The notes beneath the pieces are model-generated. The model did no database searches. It was not told where the DNA came from and saw only the letters and a list, made by a program, of their open reading frames with translations. From NCBI GenBank assembly GCA_030614945.1, contig JAUXAH010000021.1, positions 1 through 13,738 on the forward strand: a DNA stretch of 13,738 nucleotides. Direction: 5' to 3'. The stretch comes from Phycisphaerae bacterium. Lineage in GTDB: Bacteria > Planctomycetota > Phycisphaerae > Sedimentisphaerales > SG8-4. The translations under genes were made by a program, and so were the position numbers. This document shows positions 5,794 through 12,129 of this stretch, one piece after another. Every line of letters starts with the position of its first letter. The stretch's first letter is position 1.

Positions 5794-7707
5794 AAATGCT
5801 AAATCTATTTTTTTATCGGCAATTTTACGTTTTGCCATTCTTAAAAACTCGCCAATCTCCATTGTTCTGGTTTCTTTATCTCCTCGGATTCTTACGTTGA
5901 CGGTATTGGACCGGGACTCTTTCGGGCCGACTACCAACATACAGGGTAACTTTTGGCTATGTGCTCTGGCAATTTTAGCATTTATTTTTTCGTTCGATAG
6001 ATCGCAACTGTATCGCAATTGTGCGTCTTTGAGCTTATCTTCAATGATTTTGGCGTAATCATTGCTTTTTTCACTTATGGGCAGGATTCTTACCTGCTCG
6101 GGCGAAAGCCATAGAGGCAAATTGCCGCCATAGTGTTCTATAAGAATGCCGATAAAGCGCTCGAGAGAGCCCAGGACCGCTCTGTGAATCATAACCGGCG
6201 TTTTCTCGGTGTTGTCTCTGTCGGTATAAACCAGGCCGAAGCGCTCCGGCATCCAAAAATCCAGTTGAATTGTGCCGAGCTGCCAGGACCTTTTCAGGCA
6301 ATCCCTTATATGAAAATCTATTTTGGGCCCGTAAAATGCACCATCGCCCTCGTTGATTTTGTATTCAATTGTTTTGTGCCCGAGTGCGTTTTTGAGGGCA
6401 TTTGTGGCAACATCCCAAATCTCGTCCGAACCTATGTGCTTTTCGGGTTTGGTTGACAGCTCAATGCGGTAATCTTCGAACCCGAAGGCTTTATATATCT
6501 CGAAGGTAAGGCCAATGACCCCTATTATCTCGGACTCTATCTGCTCAGGGGTGCAGAAAATATGGGCATCGTCCTGGGTGAACTGCCTTACCCTGAAAAG
6601 CCCGTGCATAACGCCGCTGGCCTCGTGCCGATGCACCAGGCCAAGCTCGGCAACGCGCAGCGGAAATTCGCGATATGAATGCTGTCGGGTCTTATAAACC
6701 AAACATCCGCCGGGACAATTCATCGGCTTTATCGCATAGCTGGCGTCGTCAAAACTGGTAAAGTACATATTCTCTTTGTAATTGTCCCAATGGCCGCTCC
6801 TGTGCCACAGCTCTTCGTTGAGAATGATAGGTGTCTGGATTTCCTGGTAACCGTATTTATTGTGAACACCGCGCCAGAAGTCCACTATGGCGCTCCAGAT
6901 AATCATTCCTTTGGCGTGAATGAATGCGAAGCCCGGGCCGGCCTTGTTGAAACTAAATAAATCCAGCTGCCTGCCTAAGACCCTGTGGTCACGTTTTTTT
7001 GCCTCCTCCAATCTCTGCAGATAGTCGTCAAGGTCTTTTTGGGTTGGCCATGCGGTGCCATAGACGCGCTGGAGCATTTTTTGCGTTGGGTCACCGTGCC
7101 AATAAGCTCCGGCTACGGACATTATCTTAAAGCTTCCGACTCTACCTGTGCTGGGCAGATGCGGGCCCCGGCACAAATCCTCAAAGCCGTCTCCGTGCGA
7201 ATAGAAACTAATAATGTTACTGTCTGTGTGGCTTATATTATCGGTTTTATATTTGTCGCCGGCCAGTTTGTCCAGGGCCTCGGTTCGGGTCTTCTCTTTG
7301 CGAACAAATGGTTTGTCGGCCTTGATGATTTCGCGCATCTTTTTCTCTACGCGTTCGAAATCGTCCGGGCGAATCGGCTCATCAAGGTCAACGTCGTAGT
7401 AAAATCCGTCTTCAACGCTTGGGCCATAGACCAGCTTCGTATCCGGCCAGATACTGCATATCGCCTCGGCCATTATATGTGCGCAGCTATGCCGCATTAT
7501 TTCGAGGCCTTCGTCATCTTCGGGGGTGATGATTTGAACGGCGGCATCGCCATTTACAGGCGTGGATAAATCTACCAATTGCCCATTTATTCGCGCCGCT
7601 ACGGCCGCTTTTGCCAGTTCCGGCCCAATTTGCTCTGCCAATTGCTTTGCGGTTATGCCGTCAGCAGTTTCTAATGTGCTGCCATCCGGCAGTGTTACTT
7701 TTGCCAT
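5779..7707 (-). CDS. thrS: threonyl-tRNA synthetase
   Basis: ThrRS charges tRNA-Thr and hydrolyses mischarged Ser-tRNA-Thr. The ATG at 7705-7707 is chosen over a TTG seven codons upstream because MAKVTLPDG is the usual start and gives 642 residues, the same as E. coli. The TGS domain spans about 1-62. The editing domain has H73xxxH77 and C179RGPH183. Catalytic zinc ligands are C331, H382 and H508, each offset by 3 from the E. coli residues. Motif 2 has RHEASGVMHGLFRVRQFTQDD and motif 3 has HRAVLGSLERFIGIL; the anticodon domain follows from about 535. The leader from the predicted promoter is only about 56 bases, too short for a T-box. It is the first gene of the leftward cluster. Confidence 0.98.
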   Translation of the reverse strand: MAKVTLPDGSTLETADGITAKQLAEQIGPELAKAAVAARINGQLVDLSTPVNGDAAVQIITPEDDEGLEIMRHSCAHIMAEAICSIWPDTKLVYGPSVEDGFYYDVDLDEPIRPDDFERVEKKMREIIKADKPFVRKEKTRTEALDKLAGDKYKTDNISHTDSNIISFYSHGDGFEDLCRGPHLPSTGRVGSFKIMSVAGAYWHGDPTQKMLQRVYGTAWPTQKDLDDYLQRLEEAKKRDHRVLGRQLDLFSFNKAGPGFAFIHAKGMIIWSAIVDFWRGVHNKYGYQEIQTPIILNEELWHRSGHWDNYKENMYFTSFDDASYAIKPMNCPGGCLVYKTRQHSYREFPLRVAELGLVHRHEASGVMHGLFRVRQFTQDDAHIFCTPEQIESEIIGVIGLTFEIYKAFGFEDYRIELSTKPEKHIGSDEIWDVATNALKNALGHKTIEYKINEGDGAFYGPKIDFHIRDCLKRSWQLGTIQLDFWMPERFGLVYTDRDNTEKTPVMIHRAVLGSLERFIGILIEHYGGNLPLWLSPEQVRILPISEKSNDYAKIIEDKLKDAQLRYSCDLSNEKINAKIARAHSQKLPCMLVVGPKESRSNTVNVRIRGDKETRTMEIGEFLRMAKRKIADKKIDLAFEIDD

Positions 7708-7737
7708 AAATCCGTCCGATATTACCAATGCATTCCA

Positions 7738-7800
7738 TTGATTATTGGTTACTGAGTATTGATTATTGAATTATAAATTGTCAATTGTCAATTGTCAATT
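7738..7800. repeat. nine-unit 7-bp repeat ladder upstream of thrS
   Basis: From 7738 the top strand divides without a slip into nine 7-mers: TTGATTA, TTGGTTA, CTGAGTA, TTGATTA, TTGAATT, ATAAATT, GTCAATT, GTCAATT, GTCAATT. The last three are identical. On the other strand they supply the thrS promoter boxes. Confidence 0.75.
7770..7798 (-). promoter_or_regulatory. perfect-consensus promoter for thrS
   Basis: Reading leftward, TTGACA (top 7793-7798) and TATAAT (top 7770-7775) are separated by exactly 17 bp, a 12/12 match to the sigma-70 consensus. Both hexamers arise inside the 7-bp ladder. Predicted transcription starts near 7763, about 56 bases before the thrS ATG. Confidence 0.75.
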
Positions 7801-7818
7801 ATCGTCTGATTTTATTTG

Positions 7819-7847
7819 TTGCTATATGCCGCTTTTTCCTGTATAAT
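7819..7847 (+). promoter_or_regulatory. promoter of the FHA gene, divergent from thrS
   Basis: TTGCTA at 7819-7824 and TATAAT at 7842-7847 have a 17-bp spacer. The -10 is perfect and the -35 matches 4/6. The -35 box lies only 20 bp from the thrS -35 on the other strand, so the two promoters are back to back and could share a regulator. The start near 7854 gives an 85-90 base leader. Confidence 0.7.
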
Positions 7848-7866
7848 AAGGGGACTTTACTTTGCC

Positions 7867-7903
7867 GGGCTTCCGTTGCGGGGCCCTCGCAAAATGGGAG
7901 CCC
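7867..7903 (+). promoter_or_regulatory. strong hairpin in the leader of the FHA gene
   Basis: GGGCTTCC (7867-7874) pairs with GGGAGCCC (7896-7903) over 8 bp including one G-U. Inside it, TTGCG (7876-7880) pairs with CGCAA (7888-7892). No U-run follows, so it is not a terminator. It ends about 40 bases before the ATG and may protect or regulate the mRNA. It matches no riboswitch that I recognise. Confidence 0.5.
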
Positions 7904-7942
7904 AATAGTCGGGGCGAGACTTAAATTAACGGTGAGGAAGGT

Positions 7943-8425
7943 ATGACGGATGTAAATTTGGTTCTGCTCAAAAAGAACAACTCACAGAAAGCATTCTCTC
8001 TGTCGAGCGGCATCACGGTGATTGGCCGGCGCCATGATTGCGATTTACGTATTTCCCTTATGTCGGTTTCCAGAAGGCACTGTCAGTTTAACCGTGACGA
8101 AGGGGTATTGAAAATTCGCGACCTCGGCTCACGTAACGGCACTTACGTCAACGGTAAGCGTATTGATGAAGCGGTGATTCGAGCAGGCGATTATATCGAA
8201 GTAGGCCCTCTAAAATTCGTACTTCAGATTGACGGAGAGCCCAAAGACATCGCCCAACCGCAGGTGCCCGCACAGGCCTTGCCGCAGGAGAAGCCGTCAA
8301 CGGGCGATTCAGCAGCCGATGACTTTGAGGCATTTGCAGACCTGGATGAGCTCGACTCATTAGAGGAGGGTTCCGCTTCATTACTGGAGGAGCTCGACTC
8401 ATTAGACGAAATTGGTCCTGCTTAA
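7943..8425 (+). CDS. FHA-domain protein with acidic C-terminal tail
   Basis: Forkhead-associated domains bind phosphothreonine peptides, usually in Ser/Thr-kinase signalling or secretion-system control. The 160 residues contain one FHA domain at about 5-97. Its key residues are present: G28R29, S43RRH46 and GSRNGTYVNG at 62-71 (phosphopeptide loop with S64 and N65). A Pro/Gln-rich linker (101-120) and an acidic tail follow. The tail repeats ELDSL at 136-140 and 150-154, encoded by two exact 17-bp copies. No signal peptide or membrane segment is seen, so it should be cytoplasmic. The ATG has a GAGG ribosome site 5 bases upstream. It stands alone, divergent from thrS. The specific partner is unknown; no kinase gene is in the window. 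Confidence 0.88.
   Translation: MTDVNLVLLKKNNSQKAFSLSSGITVIGRRHDCDLRISLMSVSRRHCQFNRDEGVLKIRDLGSRNGTYVNGKRIDEAVIRAGDYIEVGPLKFVLQIDGEPKDIAQPQVPAQALPQEKPSTGDSAADDFEAFADLDELDSLEEGSASLLEELDSLDEIGPA
8348..8406 (+). repeat. 17-bp direct repeat inside the FHA gene tail
   Basis: GAGCTCGACTCATTAGA occurs exactly at 8348-8364 and 8390-8406, 42 bp (14 codons) apart and in the same frame. It encodes the duplicated acidic ELDSL segment. Confidence 0.85.
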
Positions 8426-8813
8426 TCTGCTGCATCATTTTATAGACTTACCCCACCATTATTTCTAATTCTGTCTTCCGACCTCTGTTTTCCGTCTTCT
8501 GCTCTTGCACCTGATATGCTGCTGTCCTGATAACCTCCATCCTGATTTTCTGATCATCTGATAACCTAAGCAACAATTCTCTAATTCTCTAATCCACTAA
8601 AATTTATTTGCCTTTTCCCTTCTTTTCTGTTATTTTGTGCCCTTAATGATAACAGCACCTGTCAGATCAAGGCTGCCTCGAAAATAACTTAAAATAAATT
8701 GACCTAAACGCTATACGCTAAACGCTATCTTTTGTCCTGAGCGGAGTTGATGGATCTCAACCTTTATCACAGTATCTGCTTGCGACGTACTCTCCAGCGG
8801 CTTGTTACTCCTA
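8426..8813. other. gene-free gap with short degenerate tandem repeats
   Basis: No convincing gene or RNA is seen. From 8469 to 8503 five 7-mers lie in register (TTCTGTC, TTCCGAC, CTCTGTT, TTCCGTC, TTCTGCT). From 8527 CTGATAACC recurs within about 15-bp units. At 8575-8598 an 8-mer (AATTCTCT) is repeated. At 8704-8728 four 7-mers appear (CTAAACG, CTATACG, CTAAACG, then a partial unit). A short frame at 8747-8962 has no gene character. No clear terminator for either the FHA gene or the leftward operon was found. Confidence 0.7.
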
Positions 8814-9521
8814 TTAAGCCGAGTCAAGGCCCAGCGCGGCCTTTATGTTACCACGGATCCCTAATAGTAGTTTTCTTTTGGCAGCAGTTGCAAAATCCTC
8901 CCAGAGTTCGCGCCCAGAAGTGCATAGAAACAATTGGTGGACGATTTCCTCTCCGTCACTGAAAGATTTAACCACGATCGACAGTGTACTTTTGACGTGT
9001 TTCGTATCTGCCAGCGACTTGTGCTCTACCCACTTTCCGGGAATCTGCCCATGCACGATAGATGAAATCTTCTTGTACCATTCTTTGCAGTTACCCACTA
9101 GTCCAAATTGTTCCTGCGATTTACGAAAGTCCGCCGTATGCATCTTGTGATAGTCGAGCAAATCCTCCTTATATATGACAAACTTTGATTTGCGTGCTAA
9201 AGTTGCCAACTCGGAAGGATGTGTGCGAAAATATGTGTAGTAAAGAGCTGCTTCCAGCATCGTCCTCATAGCAGCTGCGGCTGGTTTATAAAGCGCCAAG
9301 CTGGTCAAGGCCACAACATGATGTCCTGAAACCTGCATCTCCCTTATGAAGGCAAGTGCAGGGTTACCTTTATCTGCGTTCTCGAACTGTTTAGCCCAAA
9401 TAGCCAATCGCAGATTACACTTTGCCATATTATCGCAAACGGATTTGTCCTTAAGGAACACAGATATGTTAGCATTCCAATCGACAGTCGAGAGGGCCGA
9501 TTTCAGCTTGTTATGGGGCAT
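8814..9521 (-). CDS. helical protein with HEPN/DUF5677-like features, third gene of the ParA operon
   Basis: Function not recognised. The 235-residue protein looks mostly helical and soluble, with no signal peptide. The centre (60-100) is an Ala/Leu-rich region ending in RTMLEAALYYTYF, with R86 and E90. At 148-158 is WYKKISSIVHG. An R...LE helix followed by a later S..VHG motif is the pattern of DUF5677-type helical proteins and resembles HEPN-fold proteins, some of which are RNases of defence and toxin-antitoxin systems. There is an R60-x6-H67, but not at the usual HEPN position, so nuclease activity is unproven. The ATG at 9519-9521 has GAGGT overlapping the previous gene's stop, and the gap is 12 bp. 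It therefore belongs to the ParA operon. Family assignment is tentative. Confidence 0.8.
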   Translation of the reverse strand: MPHNKLKSALSTVDWNANISVFLKDKSVCDNMAKCNLRLAIWAKQFENADKGNPALAFIREMQVSGHHVVALTSLALYKPAAAAMRTMLEAALYYTYFRTHPSELATLARKSKFVIYKEDLLDYHKMHTADFRKSQEQFGLVGNCKEWYKKISSIVHGQIPGKWVEHKSLADTKHVKSTLSIVVKSFSDGEEIVHQLFLCTSGRELWEDFATAAKRKLLLGIRGNIKAALGLDSA

Positions 9522-9533
9522 ACCAAGACTACC

Positions 9534-10010
9534 TCACCTTTTTCGCATGATACCTCTTAAGTAAGGATCGGAGGCACTGATTCCTTTATCGAGCCAATGA
9601 ATGAATTCAGAAACGGACCGTTCAGACGCACCCTTGAAGAAAGCATCCACCATTTCTCTCACTGTCCGCTTAGGTTGCCGAAAATAGTTTTTCATCTCCG
9701 GACACAAGGCTTTAAGAATCGGCACAATTTCTCTCTTGGGAATCCTCCTTTTATTAATGAGCAACATGGCTTTGTCGGAGGCACCACCGTGCCTTTCATA
9801 ATGGGGCATGAGGTGTTTTGTGTGACCCAAGTAGGTAGATGCATCTATTCTCATAAACACATCTTTAATCAAAAGACCGAGATGCTGTGAAAAGTCAGAG
9901 TCATTTACCAAGGCTTTTCCTATCTCCTGAATCTCGGTCATAGTCAGATCAGACCTCAAGAGCGACGATAAAATGATTCGCCTTGCACGTTCCCATGTTT
10001 TACTTTTCAT
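9534..10010 (-). CDS. unrecognised small helical protein, second gene of the ParA operon
   Basis: No family was recognised. The 158-residue protein is basic, with many Lys and Arg (TWERARRIILSSLLRS near the start and RGIMRKR at the end), and is predicted mostly helical. It has no membrane segment or signal peptide. A central HLMPHYERHGG (66-76) and KRRIPKREIVPILKAL (87-102) are the most distinctive parts. Small basic partners encoded next to ParA-type ATPases are often DNA-binding or adaptor proteins, so a centromere-binding or bridging role is possible, though no helix-turn-helix is clear. The ATG at 10008-10010 follows parA by 15 bp, with GAGGT 7 bases upstream. It is real by context: strong ribosome site, tight spacing and no competing frame. 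Confidence 0.82.
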   Translation of the reverse strand: MKSKTWERARRIILSSLLRSDLTMTEIQEIGKALVNDSDFSQHLGLLIKDVFMRIDASTYLGHTKHLMPHYERHGGASDKAMLLINKRRIPKREIVPILKALCPEMKNYFRQPKRTVREMVDAFFKGASERSVSEFIHWLDKGISASDPYLRGIMRKR

Positions 10011-10025
10011 GATATTACCTCAGAT

Positions 10026-10886
10026 TCAAATTCGATGAATAAATTCTTCTGCGACGGCACAAAGGTTATGGAAAGCGTATGTGCTCCACGGTTTACGGCT
10101 ATTCCATACAAAGCCCTTTCCCTCAAGCGGTTCGGAAAACACTCTATAGCGCTTCAATGTAGCGGTCATGCATAATTTAGCAAACTTTTGGTTAGATCGG
10201 ATTTCTCTTTCCTCCTTCGAAATTCCGATTCTGTTTGTTAAGTTAAATAGTACGTGCGGTGTCGGTGCATGGGTTCCTAGCCCTTTTGACTCAATGAACT
10301 GCATCATGAGCCCTATCCCTCGAACAGCATATCGTTGGGGAACCACCGGAATTATTACGTGGTCGGAATTCCTCAGAGATGTCTTTGTAAAAAGTGATCC
10401 CGCAGGGTGGCAATCAATAAAGATTATATCATATTTCTTTCGGCACTCTGCCATAAACTTTTCGAATCGTTCCTCGATTGGTTTGGTTCGCTTTAATGAC
10501 TGTCCAAGAACAATGTACATTAAGTCGAGTGTAGACGGTATAAGGTCTAGTTTAGTCCCATCAACAAAGCGGTATACCTTATGTGTTAAGTCTACAACCT
10601 TAGGAGGTATCTCATTCCCCGATACTTGAAGCCTAAACGGATCCAGATCTATTTCATTATCTTGTAAAATTGCCAGCGTAGTCTTTCGTTTCTTCTCTAT
10701 CTCAAAATACTTGTTTGCGGGAATAAAAGCTTGTGAGAGATTAAACTGTGGATCATAATCGAACAAGAGCACTTTTCTGCGCTTACCACCCACCTTGTAT
10801 CTCGCAATCAGGCCGCCAAGATGCATTGCCACGGTCGTCTTGCCCACTCCGCCTTTCATGTTCATTATTGTAACTACTGTCCCCAT
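10026..10886 (-). CDS. ParA/MinD-superfamily ATPase
   Basis: These P-loop ATPases dimerise on ATP and bind DNA or membrane to segregate plasmids, chromosomes or protein complexes. The 286-residue protein has the deviant Walker A MKGGVGKTT with K11 and K16, Walker A' as FDYDPQFNLSQAF with D43 and D45, and Walker B as IIFIDCHPAG at 154-163. The TSLRNSDHVIIPVVPQRYAVRGIG stretch that follows is typical of ParA. There is no N-terminal helix-turn-helix extension, so it resembles the short ParA type. A strong AAAGGAG lies 6 bases before the ATG. No parB-like gene is adjacent; the two downstream genes are of unknown families. It could serve in partitioning a mobile element or as the ATPase of a defence cassette. 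Confidence 0.93.
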   Translation of the reverse strand: MGTVVTIMNMKGGVGKTTVAMHLGGLIARYKVGGKRRKVLLFDYDPQFNLSQAFIPANKYFEIEKKRKTTLAILQDNEIDLDPFRLQVSGNEIPPKVVDLTHKVYRFVDGTKLDLIPSTLDLMYIVLGQSLKRTKPIEERFEKFMAECRKKYDIIFIDCHPAGSLFTKTSLRNSDHVIIPVVPQRYAVRGIGLMMQFIESKGLGTHAPTPHVLFNLTNRIGISKEEREIRSNQKFAKLCMTATLKRYRVFSEPLEGKGFVWNSRKPWSTYAFHNLCAVAEEFIHRI

Positions 10887-10911
10887 ACTTTTGCTCCTTT
10901 TGGAGAAGTCA

Positions 10912-10964
10912 TTTGCTATTATCTACGCTTACTTCCCATCTGCAAGAAATTTCCTTTGCTATTA
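10912..10964 (-). promoter_or_regulatory. possible parA promoter with a 10-bp direct repeat
   Basis: Leftward, TTGCAG (top 10940-10945), 16 bp and GATAAT (top 10918-10923) make a moderate promoter, 3/6 and 5/6, starting about 25 bases before the parA ATG. The 10-mer TAATAGCAAA occurs twice on that strand (top 10955-10964 and 10912-10921), 43 bp apart or about four helical turns. One copy overlaps the -10 box, which would suit an autoregulatory operator. Confidence 0.4.
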
Positions 10965-11092
10965 CATCGTTATGAGCTTTAGACGGATGAGGGGTAAAGC
11001 TAGCCCCCCACCTATTTTTGCAGACTCAATCGACTTTTTCAACACCCCTCTATCCCCAAAAGCCCACCTCGCAGGGGGGATTCTTTTCCCCA

Positions 11093-11443
11093 CTAGTCAA
11101 AAATATTGCATACCGGGCATTTCCAGTTCGTCCCATCAGGACGTGCCGGATGGACATCATTCCCTGGGGGATTGAAATCATGGTAGTTTTCGCATTCTTT
11201 TTCGAATGCCGCCTTTGCTGACGTTGCGTAGCTAAACTTGAAAAGAGGGCGTTTGGTTTTTCCTATCCAAGATTTGAGCCTGCCATTGACGTCAGAGTCA
11301 GCTCTCCCTACGTAGCCGACGAGAAAGCTCCCATCGGGATCTTTGCGGCCGAGGGCATAGTTGCCGGGAGCCTTCTTTGTGACTTTGGCGTCAATAGTGT
11401 CTCTGTCAAGTTTATATGGTCCATTCATACCTAGCGAAGCCAT
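11093..11443 (-). CDS. GIY-YIG-like small protein with C-terminal CPxC
   Basis: GIY-YIG proteins are single-domain nucleases in homing, repair, restriction and mobile elements. The start chosen is the ATG at 11441-11443, preceded by a near-perfect AAAGGAGG. A longer frame from 11470 has no such site. The 116 residues show PGNYALG (26-32) matching the GxY strand, GYVGRADSDVNGRLKSW (43-59) matching the YIG motif plus the conserved Arg R55, and FEKECENYHDF (80-90) offering the catalytic Glu. The tail DVHPARPDGTNWKCPVC ends in a CPxC (109-112) that may bind metal with H98. Spacing fits the superfamily, though the loops are short. It lies 107 bp downstream of the 98-residue gene and 206 bp upstream of parA, all in the same direction. 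Nuclease activity is inference. Confidence 0.8.
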   Translation of the reverse strand: MASLGMNGPYKLDRDTIDAKVTKKAPGNYALGRKDPDGSFLVGYVGRADSDVNGRLKSWIGKTKRPLFKFSYATSAKAAFEKECENYHDFNPPGNDVHPARPDGTNWKCPVCNIFD

Positions 11444-11506
11444 TGTATCCTCCTTTCGGTATTCAACCATTAATTAATTGTTTCCGTATAATGCCAAGCT
11501 CACCGG

Positions 11507-11522
11507 CGCCGCATATGCGGCG
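11507..11522. promoter_or_regulatory. 16-bp perfect palindrome between two small genes
   Basis: CGCCGCATATGCGGCG is fully self-complementary. It lies midway in the gap between the 98-residue and the GIY-YIG-like genes, about 64 bases before the latter's start. It could be a dimeric repressor or nuclease site, or an mRNA hairpin between two cistrons. No U-run follows on either strand. Confidence 0.6.
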
Positions 11523-11550
11523 TCCGTATTTGGCTGATGGTTCTCGTGTC

Positions 11551-11847
11551 CTACTTCTTACGCGTTGATCGCTTGATGATATTCCCTTGGTTGTCCATCA
11601 CACCTATGGTTGTGTTCTTGGTAATTTCAATTGCTTTTTGAACCGCTCCGGCATTGGTACCTGCGATATAAGCAGGACCCTTATGGCCTCTTAATTGTCC
11701 AGGTGCATCCTTTACAGTATTCGGGCCTTCTACCTCCACTGTTGCTCTCGTAGATTTAATGTCTACCCCTTTACCGTTGTTGTAATCAGTATTGTACTTT
11801 TTGGCAATTCGGTTTGATGTTGCTTTGTGTGATTTACTTTCAGACAT
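11551..11847 (-). CDS. small unrecognised protein with weak restriction-endonuclease-like features
   Basis: No family is recognised with confidence. The 98-residue protein is basic at both ends. It has a KGVDIKSTRATVEVEG stretch (26-41), then HKGPAYIAGTN (55-65), an Ala-rich helix and IGVMDNQGNIIK (81-92), suggesting an alpha/beta fold. An acidic D29 followed by a strand carrying E38xE40 resembles the D...(D/E)xK arrangement of restriction-like nucleases, but the final Lys is replaced by Glu, so this is weak. The ATG at 11845-11847 has AAAAGGAG 7 bases upstream, and a good promoter lies at 12008-12035. It is the first gene of the accessory block and points toward the GIY-YIG-like and ParA genes. 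Its context suggests mobile or defence DNA. Confidence 0.72.
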   Translation of the reverse strand: MSESKSHKATSNRIAKKYNTDYNNGKGVDIKSTRATVEVEGPNTVKDAPGQLRGHKGPAYIAGTNAGAVQKAIEITKNTTIGVMDNQGNIIKRSTRKK

Positions 11848-12007
11848 TTCTAAACTCCTTTTTCAAAATAACTGCTCATATTTACATAAAGTCACACTAC
11901 AGAAGCTAGCCTGACGTGGAAAGCGGTATTTATGCGAGTTTGAGCCCCCGACATATGCTCAAGCCCCCACCGACGATCCATCGTCAAGATGGCCGTCCTT
12001 ATATTTT
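11848..12007 (-). other. leader region of the 98-residue gene
   Basis: About 150 bases lie between the predicted promoter and the gene. They contain a GACGAT-CC-ATCGTC inverted repeat (11972-11985) and two C-rich stretches on the top strand, AGCCCCCGAC (from 11943) and AAGCCCCCACC (from 11961). A similar TAGCCCCCCACC occurs upstream of parA near 11001. No open frame with gene character is seen. Confidence 0.5.
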
Positions 12008-12035
12008 GTTATAAACCGAAAACCGGTTAAGTCAA
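12008..12035 (-). promoter_or_regulatory. promoter of the 98-residue gene
   Basis: Leftward, TTGACT (top 12030-12035) and TATAAC (top 12008-12013) are each 5/6 matches with a 16-bp spacer. The spacer holds an AACCG/CGGTT inverted repeat that could be an operator. It is the best promoter candidate for the accessory block. Confidence 0.62.
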
Positions 12036-12040
12036 GAATT

Positions 12041-12068
12041 ATTTAGTATTTAGTATCTGGTATTTAGC
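12041..12068. repeat. four-unit 7-bp ladder
   Basis: ATTTAGT, ATTTAGT, ATCTGGT and ATTTAGC follow in register just outside the promoter of the accessory block. Confidence 0.65.
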
Positions 12069-12129
12069 TTTTTCCGCCGTCTGTAAGACGGCGCTATTTA
12101 TGTGCTTATAAAGCACTTTTTTGGCCGTT

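Noticed and set aside
7708..7770. T-box riboswitch before thrS
   Set aside because: The predicted leader is only about 56 bases and has no T-box sequence or specifier stem.
8426..8813. tRNA gene or attachment site at the edge of the accessory block
   Set aside because: No cloverleaf or GGTTCGAATCC-like TPsiC arm was found, and no matching direct repeat was found at the other edge.
11018..11221. Top-strand frame upstream of parA
   Set aside because: It overlaps the GIY-YIG-like gene in antisense and the G/C-run spacer, with no gene-like sequence.
8814..11847. Insertion sequence or integrative element core
   Set aside because: No transposase, integrase, relaxase or terminal inverted repeats were seen, so mobility is not claimed.
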